Below, piece after piece: positions 30,396-35,796 of a stretch of 35,796 nucleotides of DNA (its first letter is position 1; every line of letters starts with the position of its first letter). The position numbers and the translations under genes are program-made. The notes beneath the pieces were generated by a model. That model was not told where the DNA came from and searched no databases. It saw only the letters and a program-made list of their open reading frames with translations. The stretch lies in assembly GCF_017896165.1 (NCBI RefSeq), contig NZ_JAFCNB010000036.1, positions 1 to 35,796 on the forward strand, written 5' to 3'. This stretch comes from Microbispora oryzae (GTDB taxonomy: Bacteria > Actinomycetota > Actinomycetes > Streptosporangiales > Streptosporangiaceae).

Positions 30396-31874
30396 TTATT
30401 GATGCTGATATTTGCGGTTATATGGTGACATGTGCGCGCGGGAGCGTCGCTTCCGCGGGTGCTCCTTCGCGGTCCATCCATCCATGCCGATGATGGTCGG
30501 AGCGGACTGGATGTTGGTGTGGTGGGCGTATGAGTTGTCGGACTGGTGCTGTTCGGATGTGGTCGTGACGGGATCGAGGCTCTCCGTCTGGTGCCGGACC
30601 TTGGTGTGCTGATCGCTGTGCTGGCTCTGCTGCGTGGTGGGCTGTCCCTGTGCGGACGGCACGGCTGGCTGCCCGCTCGCCGCCGCGAGGCCGGCCGTTC
30701 CCGCCGGAAGCGCTATCCACTCGGGGCTGTCGCCGACGCCGATGGTGGCGATCACGGCGTTGGTCGCCGTGTCGATGACCGACACGTCGTTCGAGAGCTC
30801 GTTGGCCACGTAGAGGCGCGTGCCGTCCGGACCGAACACCGGTGCGAAGGGGCCGCTACCGACGGGAATGGTGGCGATCACGGTGTTGGTCGCGGTGTCG
30901 ATGACCGACACGTTATTCGAGGCGAAGTTGGCCACGTAGAGGCGGGTGCCGTTCCGGCTGAGCGCCGCGAATTCGGGGCCGGCGCCGACGGGCATGGTGG
31001 CGATCACGGTGTTGGTCGCGGTGTCGATGACCGACACGTTGTTCGAGGCGAAGTTGGCCACGTAGAGGCGGGTGCCGTTCCGGCTGAGCACGGGGTAGTA
31101 GGGGCTGAGGCCGCTGACCGGGATGAGCGCGATCGTGGTGTTGGTCGTGGTGTCGATCACCGCCACCTGGCTCGTGATCGCGTCGGCCACGTAGAGGCGG
31201 CTGCCGTCCGGGCTGAGCGCCGCGAACTGGGGACGGCTGGCGGCGCCCGTGGACGGTGTGGCGATCTCGGTGTTGGTCCTGGTGTCGATCACCGATACGT
31301 TGTCGGAGAAGCTGTTGGTCGTGTAGAGGCGGGTGCCGTTGCGGCTGAGCAGCGGGTAGAAGGGGACGATGCCGCTGACGGAGATGATGGCGATCACGGC
31401 CCTGGTGGTGGTGTCGATCACCGACACATTGGCCGAGAACGCGTTGGCCACGTAGAGACGGCTGCCGTCCGCGGTGATCGCCGAGTAGATCGGATTCGAA
31501 CCGACGGGGACGCGGGCGATCTCGGTGTCGGTCCTGGTGTCGATCACCGACACGTTGTTGGAGCCGGAGTTGATCACATAGAGGCGGCTGCCGGCCGGGC
31601 TGAGCTGGAGGAAGACGGGGCCGTCTCCCACGGGTATGGTGGCGGTCACCGTGTTGGTCGAGGTGTCGATCACCGAGACCTGGTCTGAGGCGAAGTCGGC
31701 CACGTAGGCGAAGACCGGCTGCTGGGCCCCGGTCGCCGGCGGTGCCACCGCGGCCAGCAGGATCAGGATCAGGGCGGTGAAAGGCCAGAGACGAGGTCGC
31801 CGGCCGCCGCGACGCGTGTGCGGCGGCCGGCGCCGGCGGCTCCCCGTCCAGTTGGTGATCGATTGAGTAGGCAT
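30396..31874 (-). CDS. Secreted YVTN/YncE-like beta-propeller protein, copy 1
   Basis: This 492-aa exported protein has an Arg-rich N-region (SRRRRPPHTRRGGRRPR) and a hydrophobic core ending near ATGAQQ. Eight propeller repeats of about 42 residues follow, each with a VSVIDTxTN strand and a GTRLYVAN strand. The tail of about 90 residues is Gln/His/Thr/Ser-rich and polar, without anchor motif. GGAGG lies 6 bases before ATG 31874. Repeats 6 and 7 are almost identical in DNA. It is a tandem paralogue of the gene at 32169-33686; the last residues (AHMSPYNRKYQHQ) lie outside the duplicated unit and are probably the ancestral end. Propellers of this type bind proteins or ligands; the partner is unknown. 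It lies downstream of the NO-detoxification genes. Confidence 0.92.
   Translation of the reverse strand: MPTQSITNWTGSRRRRPPHTRRGGRRPRLWPFTALILILLAAVAPPATGAQQPVFAYVADFASDQVSVIDTSTNTVTATIPVGDGPVFLQLSPAGSRLYVINSGSNNVSVIDTRTDTEIARVPVGSNPIYSAITADGSRLYVANAFSANVSVIDTTTRAVIAIISVSGIVPFYPLLSRNGTRLYTTNSFSDNVSVIDTRTNTEIATPSTGAASRPQFAALSPDGSRLYVADAITSQVAVIDTTTNTTIALIPVSGLSPYYPVLSRNGTRLYVANFASNNVSVIDTATNTVIATMPVGAGPEFAALSRNGTRLYVANFASNNVSVIDTATNTVIATIPVGSGPFAPVFGPDGTRLYVANELSNDVSVIDTATNAVIATIGVGDSPEWIALPAGTAGLAAASGQPAVPSAQGQPTTQQSQHSDQHTKVRHQTESLDPVTTTSEQHQSDNSYAHHTNIQSAPTIIGMDGWTAKEHPRKRRSRAHMSPYNRKYQHQ
30861..31087 (-). repeat. Near-identical propeller repeats inside yncE copy 1 (126-bp period)
   Basis: The segment starting at about 30861 recurs 126 bases (42 codons, one propeller repeat) later. 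About 100 aligned bases are identical apart from two substitutions. The other repeats of the protein are clearly more diverged, so one repeat was recently duplicated or gene-converted. Confidence 0.75.
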
Positions 31875-31981
31875 GGAGAACCTCCGTCGACGTGAGACGG
31901 ATCTCGTTCTACGTGGACACGATCAGTTGGCCCGAAGAGGGCGCACCGACTTTCACACTCGTAAACGCCGTATTGGCATAC
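31875..31981 (-). promoter_or_regulatory. Leader/promoter region of yncE copy 1
   Basis: This 107-base region is conserved with 33687-33793 in front of copy 2. A shared block reads GCCAATACGGCGTTTACGAG on the minus strand, then AAAGTCGGTGCGCC, a variable part, and the common ribosome site GACGGAGG. Conservation across the duplication suggests both genes keep the same promoter; the exact -35/-10 boxes are not obvious. Confidence 0.4.
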
Positions 31982-32167
31982 TCATGATCGCCCGGCGAGC
32001 CACAGATCGGGGCCGAAGACCTCGTAGTGGATGTCCGAGGCGAGAACGCCACGCGCGATGAGCTGTGTGTGGCGCCGGGCAGCGCCGATCCCCGCCGAGG
32101 CGAGGAGCAGTGGTCCGTCGCCCGGAGGCAGGGTCAGGCCGCCGAACGGCGCGGACACCCGGAGCAC
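31982..32167 (-). pseudogene. Remnant of flavohaemoglobin gene (hmp), two internal deletions
   Basis: This 61-codon remnant is the counterpart of the 3' end of the intact hmp at 33794-34978. It keeps residues corresponding to 242-270 (LRVSAPFG...ASAGIGA) and 368-394 (QLIARGV...HYEVFGPDLW). Between them only 16 bases survive (32067-32082, matching 34024-34039), flanked by deletions of about 145 and 131 bp. Each breaks the frame, but together they remove 276 bp and restore it, so the remnant stays open to the authentic stop. It lacks the globin domain, the FAD site and most of the NAD domain and cannot be functional. Confidence 0.88.
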
Positions 32168-32168
32168 A

Positions 32169-33686
32169 TCAGTGGCGTGTTGCGCGGGAGCGGCCTCCGG
32201 CAGGCCGGTGCGAGGCCATGGGCCGTGCCAGTCCGGCGGCGGGTCGGCCCGACGGGCGGGAGCGTCGCTTCCGTGGGCGCTCCTTCGCGGTCCATCCGCC
32301 CATGCCGATGATGGTGGGAGCGGACTGGATGTTCGTGTGGTGGGCGTATGAGTTGTCGGACTGGTGCTGCTCGGATGTGGTCGTGACGGGATCGAGGCTC
32401 TCCGTCTGGTGCCGGACCTGGGTGTGCTGATCGCTGTGCTGGCTCTGCTGCGTGGTGGGCCGTCCCTGGGCGGACGGCACGGACGGCTGCCCGCTCGCCG
32501 CCGCGAGCCCGGCCGTTCCCGCCGGAAGTGCTATCCACTGGGGAACTTCGCCGACGCCGATGGTGGCGATCACGGTGTTGGTCGTGGTGTCGATGACGGA
32601 CACGTTGTTCGAGAGCTCGTTGGTCACGTAGAGGCGCGTGCCGTCCGGACCGAGCACGGGCACGAAGGGTGAGTCGCCGACGGGGATGGTGGCGATCACG
32701 GCGTTGGTCGCGGTGTCGATCACGGATATGGTGCCCGAGAACATGTTGGCCACGTAGAGGCGGGTGCCGTTCCGGCTGAGCGCCGCGAATTCGGGGCCGT
32801 CGCCGACGGGGATGGTGGCGATCACGGCGTAGGTCGCGGTATCGATCACCGCCACGCTGTTCGAGAAGAAGTCGGGCACGTAGAGGCGGGTGCCGTTCCG
32901 GCTGACCACCGGATAATAGGCGCCCGAGCCCCCGAGGGGGACGGTCGCGATCACGGTGTTCGTCCTGGTGTCGATCACGGATATGGTGCCCGAGAACACG
33001 TTGGTCACGTAGAGGCGGGTGCCGTCCGGGCTGAGCGCCGAGAACTGGGGACCGCTGCCGGCGCCCGTGGACGGCGTGGCGATCACGGTGTTGGTCCTGG
33101 TGTCGATCACCGACACGTTGTCCGAGAACGTGTTGGTCGTGTAGAGGCTGGTCCGGTTGAGCGCCGGGTAGAAGGGGTCGGTGCCGCCGACGGAGATGGT
33201 CGCGATCACGGCCCTGGTCGCGGTGTCGATCACCGACACGTTGTCGGAACCGGAGTTGAGCACGTAGAGGCGACTGCCGTCAGCGGTGATCGCCGAGTAG
33301 ACGGGTTGAAGACCGACGGCGACGCGGGCGATCTCGGTGTTGGTCCTGGTGTCGATCACCGACACGTCGAAGGAGAGCGCGTTGATCACGTAGAGGCGGC
33401 TGCCGTCCGGGCTGAGCTGGAGGAAGCCGGGACCGTTTCCCACGGGCACGGTGGCGGTCACCGTGTTGGTCGCGGTGTCGATCACCGAGACCTGGTCTGA
33501 GGCGAAGTCGGCCACGTAGGCGAACACCGGCTGCTGGGCCGCGGTCGCCGGCGGCGCCACCGCCGCCAGCACGATCAGGACCAGCGCGGCGAAAGGCCAG
33601 ACACGAGGTCGCCGGCCGTCGCGACGTGTGTGCGGCGGCCGGCGCCGGCGGCTCCCCGCCCAGCTGGTGATCAAGTGCGTAGGCAT
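32169..33686 (-). CDS. Secreted YVTN/YncE-like beta-propeller protein, copy 2
   Basis: This 505-aa paralogue of the gene at 30396-31874 has the same Arg-rich signal peptide, eight propeller repeats (each with an S/AVIDT strand) and the same Gln/His/Thr-rich tail. GGAGG lies 6 bases before ATG 33686. The last 30 or so residues (after KRRSR, an Arg/Gly/Ala-rich stretch ending RATRH) have no counterpart in copy 1: they are encoded by the junction between the two duplicated units, so this protein has acquired a new C-terminus. It begins 107 bases after the intact hmp on the same strand and may be read from its own promoter. Function unknown; a secreted ligand- or protein-binding scaffold is likely. 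Confidence 0.92.
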   Translation of the reverse strand: MPTHLITSWAGSRRRRPPHTRRDGRRPRVWPFAALVLIVLAAVAPPATAAQQPVFAYVADFASDQVSVIDTATNTVTATVPVGNGPGFLQLSPDGSRLYVINALSFDVSVIDTRTNTEIARVAVGLQPVYSAITADGSRLYVLNSGSDNVSVIDTATRAVIATISVGGTDPFYPALNRTSLYTTNTFSDNVSVIDTRTNTVIATPSTGAGSGPQFSALSPDGTRLYVTNVFSGTISVIDTRTNTVIATVPLGGSGAYYPVVSRNGTRLYVPDFFSNSVAVIDTATYAVIATIPVGDGPEFAALSRNGTRLYVANMFSGTISVIDTATNAVIATIPVGDSPFVPVLGPDGTRLYVTNELSNNVSVIDTTTNTVIATIGVGEVPQWIALPAGTAGLAAASGQPSVPSAQGRPTTQQSQHSDQHTQVRHQTESLDPVTTTSEQHQSDNSYAHHTNIQSAPTIIGMGGWTAKERPRKRRSRPSGRPAAGLARPMASHRPAGGRSRATRH

Positions 33687-34258
33687 GGAGAACCTCCGTC
33701 GACGTGAGACGGATCTCGTTCTACGCGGAAACGATCACTCCGCCCGAAGACGGCGCACCGACTTTCACACTCGTAAACGCCGTATTGGCACAGTCATGAT
33801 CGCCCGGCGATCCACAGATCGGGGCCGAAGACTTCGTAGTGGATGTCGGAGGCGGGAACGCCACGCGCGATGAGCTGCTCGCGCACGGCCCGCATGAAGG
33901 GCAGCGGGCCGCAAAGGCAGGCCACCACGCCGTCCGGCAGGTCGATCGCGGACAGGTCGGCCCGGCCGACGGCGGGCGTGGGACGGCAGGAGCACTCCGG
34001 CGCCTCCTCGTACCAGCGGTGGAGTGTGGCGCCGGGCAGGCTCTCGACCAGTTCCTTGAGTTCGTGACGGTGGACGTGGGAGTCCGGGGCGCGGTCGGCG
34101 TGCACGACCACGACGCGCCGCTCCGATCCGGTCGCGACGAGGTGGTCGATCATCGACAGGATCGGCGTGGCCCCGATCCCCGCCGAGGCGAGCAGCAGCG
34201 GTCCGTCGCCGGGAGGCAGGGTCAGGTCGCCGAACGGCGCGGACACCCGGAGCACGTC
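32256..34258. repeat. Tandem duplication, copy B (yncE-like gene + hmp 3' part)
   Basis: This is the counterpart of 30438-32167. The left limit is at GCGGGAGCGTCGCTTCCG and the right limit is near hmp codon 241-242. The hmp portion is intact here and continues into the full gene, so copy B holds the ancestral hmp arrangement. Confidence 0.85.
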
Positions 34259-34978
34259 GCCGGCCCGGACGTTTTCGCACAGCCAGTTCGACACCTCACC
34301 GTCCGGGGCGGCGTCGCCGCGGACGCGCTTGACGGTGATCCGCCAGTCGCCCCGCTCGGGAGCCAGGGACAGGCTGTACTGCCGGATCTGCCGCGCGCCG
34401 TCCGGCAATGTGACCTGCACACTCACGTACTGTCCCGGCCGGAAGGGCATCGGGGAGCGCGGACGGAGAAGGAAGGAGACCGCCTCAGGCGATTCCGCGC
34501 GCCGCGCGACCACGGTCGCGTCGGACCAGCCGCGGCCCGACTCGCGGTAGAGGTCGCGCTCCAGGCCGATGAGCGTCTCGGCCATCAGCCAGTAGACCTC
34601 GTCCCAGGCCTCGGCCACCTCGGGGGTGACGGCGTCGCCGAGCACATGGGCGATCGCGCCGAACAGGTATTTGTGCACCACAGCGTACTGGTCCTCGGTG
34701 ATCCCGAGGGAGGCGTGCTTGTTGGCGATCCTCGACAGCATCGTGCCGGGAAGCTCACCCGGGCGCTCCACCAGGGCGGTCGCGAAGGCGGCGATCGAGC
34801 CCGCGAGGGCGACCCGCTGCTCGCCGTTGGCCTGGTTGCCGCGGTTGAACAGGTCACGCAGCAACTCCGGGTTGTCCGCGAACATCGTGTCGTAGAAACG
34901 CGCGGTGATGGCCTCGATGGCCTGGCCGACCGCGGGCAGGGTGGCGCGCACGGTCGCGGCGGACTCGGTGGAGAGCAC
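33794..34978 (-). CDS. hmp: Flavohaemoglobin, nitric oxide dioxygenase
   Basis: This 394-aa protein converts NO to nitrate with O2 and NAD(P)H. The globin domain (about 1-140) has Tyr29 (B10), Gln54 (E7) and proximal His88 (NKHASLGI). The FAD domain has R199-QYS, and the NAD domain has GIGATP (267-272), CGPLPFM (356-362) and the C-terminal HYEVFGPD, in which Phe384 stacks on the flavin. GTG 34978 is preferred, with GGAGG 5 bases upstream; an ATG overlapping it is in another frame. The length is normal. It follows nsrR by 72 bases with an NsrR-type inverted repeat in the gap, so NO should induce it. Its 3' part is duplicated downstream as a remnant. Confidence 0.97.
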   Translation of the reverse strand: MLSTESAATVRATLPAVGQAIEAITARFYDTMFADNPELLRDLFNRGNQANGEQRVALAGSIAAFATALVERPGELPGTMLSRIANKHASLGITEDQYAVVHKYLFGAIAHVLGDAVTPEVAEAWDEVYWLMAETLIGLERDLYRESGRGWSDATVVARRAESPEAVSFLLRPRSPMPFRPGQYVSVQVTLPDGARQIRQYSLSLAPERGDWRITVKRVRGDAAPDGEVSNWLCENVRAGDVLRVSAPFGDLTLPPGDGPLLLASAGIGATPILSMIDHLVATGSERRVVVVHADRAPDSHVHRHELKELVESLPGATLHRWYEEAPECSCRPTPAVGRADLSAIDLPDGVVACLCGPLPFMRAVREQLIARGVPASDIHYEVFGPDLWIAGRS

Positions 34979-34989
34979 AGCATCCTCCT

Positions 34990-35012
34990 AATTGGTATTT
35001 GATCTGCAAATT
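34990..35012. promoter_or_regulatory. NsrR-type operator before hmp (11-1-11 inverted repeat)
   Basis: AATTGGTATTT-G-ATCTGCAAATT: seven of eleven arm positions are complementary and the outer AATT/AATT is perfect. This is the imperfect 11-1-11 layout described for Streptomyces NsrR sites. It lies only 11 bases upstream of the hmp start, immediately before the ribosome site. Confidence 0.65.
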
Positions 35013-35028
35013 AAAATCCATGAGACTG

Positions 35029-35044
35029 CCCGCCCCTAAGCGGG
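35029..35044 (-). terminator. Small hairpin between nsrR and hmp
   Basis: CCCGC and GCGGG arms with a 6-base loop lie just past the nsrR stop. A 5-bp stem is weak, but it may separate nsrR transcription from the hmp promoter, which would lie in the AT-rich bases 35000-35025. Confidence 0.35.
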
Positions 35045-35050
35045 AGAGCG

Positions 35051-35479
35051 TCAGGAAAGTCCGATCAGGACGGGCCCGGTCGGCGATGCGACCAGGTCGC
35101 TCACCGTGACGGGATCGAGGGAGGCGTAGAACGCCTGCTGCGCCGCGCGCAGCGCGCCCCGCAGCCGGCAGGCGGCCCGTAGCGGGCAGGGAGTCTCCCC
35201 CTCGCAGGTGACGACTTCCTCCTCCCCCTCAAGCTCGCGGACCAGCCACCCGATCGAGGCGGTGCGGCCGAACCCGGTGAGTTCGAGACCGCCGCCGCGC
35301 CCCCGGCGCGCCTCCACCATGCCGAGGTGCTGCAGGCGGGCGATGGCCTTGGCCGTGTGGTTGTACGGGATCGCCATCGCGTCGGCCACCTGGCGGGTGG
35401 TGAGCGTCGCCCCCGGCTCCATGACGGCCAGGCGCATGGTGACCCTCAGGGCGAGATCTGTGAACTTCGTCAACCGCAC
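35051..35479 (-). CDS. nsrR: NO-sensing Rrf2-family repressor
   Basis: This 142-aa protein has an N-terminal winged helix-turn-helix (RLTKFTDLALRV; TTRQVADAMAIPYNHTAKAIARLQHLGMVE) and the NsrR-type cysteine triad Cys92, Cys98, Cys104 with C-x5-C-x5-C spacing, which holds an Fe-S cluster destroyed by NO. The GRGGGLEL wing motif is also typical. The start is GTG 35479; no clear ribosome site precedes it. It lies upstream of hmp on the same strand, and 11-1-11 inverted repeats lie before both genes, predicting autoregulation and control of hmp. The NsrR call, rather than IscR or another Rrf2 member, rests on the Cys spacing and the hmp neighbour. Confidence 0.93.
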   Translation of the reverse strand: MRLTKFTDLALRVTMRLAVMEPGATLTTRQVADAMAIPYNHTAKAIARLQHLGMVEARRGRGGGLELTGFGRTASIGWLVRELEGEEEVVTCEGETPCPLRAACRLRGALRAAQQAFYASLDPVTVSDLVASPTGPVLIGLS

Positions 35480-35493
35480 GTCTCGACGCTAAC

Positions 35494-35518
35494 AAATACG
35501 CATCTAAGAGTCTAATTT
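35494..35518. promoter_or_regulatory. NsrR-type operator before nsrR
   Basis: AAATACGCATCT-A-AGAGTCTAATTT is an imperfect inverted repeat with 8 of 12 arm positions complementary. It ends 14 bases upstream of the nsrR start, has the same layout as the site before hmp, and lies in an AT-rich patch that probably is the promoter. Confidence 0.6.
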
Positions 35519-35636
35519 AAGCGGGAGAGATCCTGGTCACAGGATGCCGCAGTGAGGGCCCCGCGCCCCTCGCCGCCCGCGCTCGTGGCGGCCGGCCGTC
35601 CGCGGACGCCTGTCCGGTCATCCGTGGGGCTAAGCG

Positions 35637-35650
35637 TCGAATCGATTCGA
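35637..35650. promoter_or_regulatory. 14-bp perfect palindrome (TCGAATCGATTCGA)
   Basis: This perfect palindrome with a central CG is the usual symmetry of LacI-family operators. It lies 21 bases past the stop of a LacI-family gene and about 160 bases upstream of nsrR. A weaker inverted repeat ATCCTG-GTCA-CAGGAT lies at 35530-35545. The rest of 35519-35670 shows nothing coding. Confidence 0.45.
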
Positions 35651-35670
35651 ACGTCTGCCGGGGGACCGTG

Positions 35671-35796
35671 TCAGGGGAAGGGGTGTGGGGGTCCGGTGGT
35701 GGCGCGGAGGGAGATGGGTGGGGTGAGGAGGAGGTGTTGGTGGGGGGTGGTGGGGTTGGTGATGCGGTTGATGAGGAGGTTGACGGCGTTGGTGGC
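35671..35796 (-). CDS. LacI-family transcriptional regulator (C-terminus only)
   Basis: The last 41 codons and stop of a gene that enters from the right edge. The product (NLLINRITNPTTP, LLLTPPISLRATTGPP) matches the usual end of LacI-family regulators, where a final helix is followed by L-x-P-x-L-x-x-R-x-S/T-T-x-P-P. Codons end almost only in C, and the sense strand is made largely of C and A, unlike the other genes in the window. Confidence 0.7.
   Translation of the reverse strand, partial: ATNAVNLLINRITNPTTPHQHLLLTPPISLRATTGPPHPFP

Larger units (their letters stand above)
30438..32167. repeat. Tandem duplication, copy A (yncE-like gene + decayed hmp end)
   Basis: This segment matches 32256-34258 along its whole length: the shared 3' end of the propeller gene, the propeller itself, its 5' leader and the 3' part of hmp. 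It is shorter mainly because the hmp part carries two internal deletions. A 90-base spacer with no clear match separates it from copy B. Confidence 0.85.

Noticed and set aside
30861..31087. Evenly spaced repeats resembling a CRISPR array
   Set aside because: The 126-bp period equals 42 codons of a propeller repeat and the repeats are coding and diverged; no cas genes are present.
30546..31688. Plus-strand frame of 380 codons opposite yncE copy 1
   Set aside because: Its GVGRGVDDRHVV-type periodicity mirrors the propeller repeats of the minus-strand gene; it is a shadow.
34585..34983. Alternative frame starting ATG at 34983 overlapping the hmp start
   Set aside because: It has the better ATG for GGAGG but gives a Pro/Ser/Arg-rich product, while the GTG at 34978 opens a full flavohaemoglobin.

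Overview
The window is high-GC DNA with G/C-rich third codon positions, GTG/TTG starts and secreted multidomain polysaccharide-active proteins. This points to a filamentous actinomycete, most likely of the Streptosporangiaceae type (Streptosporangium/Nonomuraea-like). That placement is inferred from gene content and style, not from a marker gene. No tRNA, rRNA, CRISPR array, transposase or phage gene was found.

Layout. (1) 1-5090: a ribose/xylose-type sugar ABC operon on the minus strand (lipoprotein, double ATPase, permease cut by the left edge), with two copies of a 15-bp palindrome upstream, divergent from a ROK-family repressor. (2) 5213-13695, plus strand: a 1767-aa secreted protein (ThuA + PQQ-type sugar dehydrogenase propeller + PKD, CBM6 and lectin-like modules), then four small cell-surface genes that look like an actinobacterial version of the Firmicutes WxL/DUF916 surface complex. 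(3) 13715-20208, minus strand: a five-gene operon for aldouronate (glucuronoxylan fragment) uptake and cleavage: two Lpl-type permeases, a binding lipoprotein, a YesL/DUF624 membrane protein and a GH67 alpha-glucuronidase. It is divergent from a LacI-family regulator with a CGAAAATTTTCG palindrome just before its start. (4) 21837-26165: a free-standing secreted CBM2 protein, convergent with a 1288-aa secreted subtilisin-like protease. (5) 26395-27835: a small DUF308-like membrane protein and a divergent TetR regulator with two GAACGTTC operators between them. (6) 27920-29848: two proteins built only of IPT/TIG domains, without signal peptides. (7) 30396-35479, minus strand: nsrR, hmp, yncE-like propeller, a broken hmp remnant and a second yncE-like propeller, which is a tandem duplication of an hmp-yncE unit with decay of one hmp copy. 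(8) The right edge holds the 3' end of a LacI-family gene.

How it fits together. Regions 1-4 form a plant-polysaccharide island: extracellular binding, oxidation and cleavage (giant ThuA/dehydrogenase protein, CBM2 protein, protease), two independently regulated sugar importers, and intracellular removal of glucuronic acid by AguA. Region 7 is a nitric oxide response module: NsrR with an Fe-S cluster senses NO, and 11-1-11 inverted repeats lie in front of both nsrR and hmp. The least described parts are the WxL-like surface locus attached to the giant sugar-oxidising protein, and the duplicated hmp-yncE unit in which the duplication junction has given one propeller protein a new C-terminal tail.
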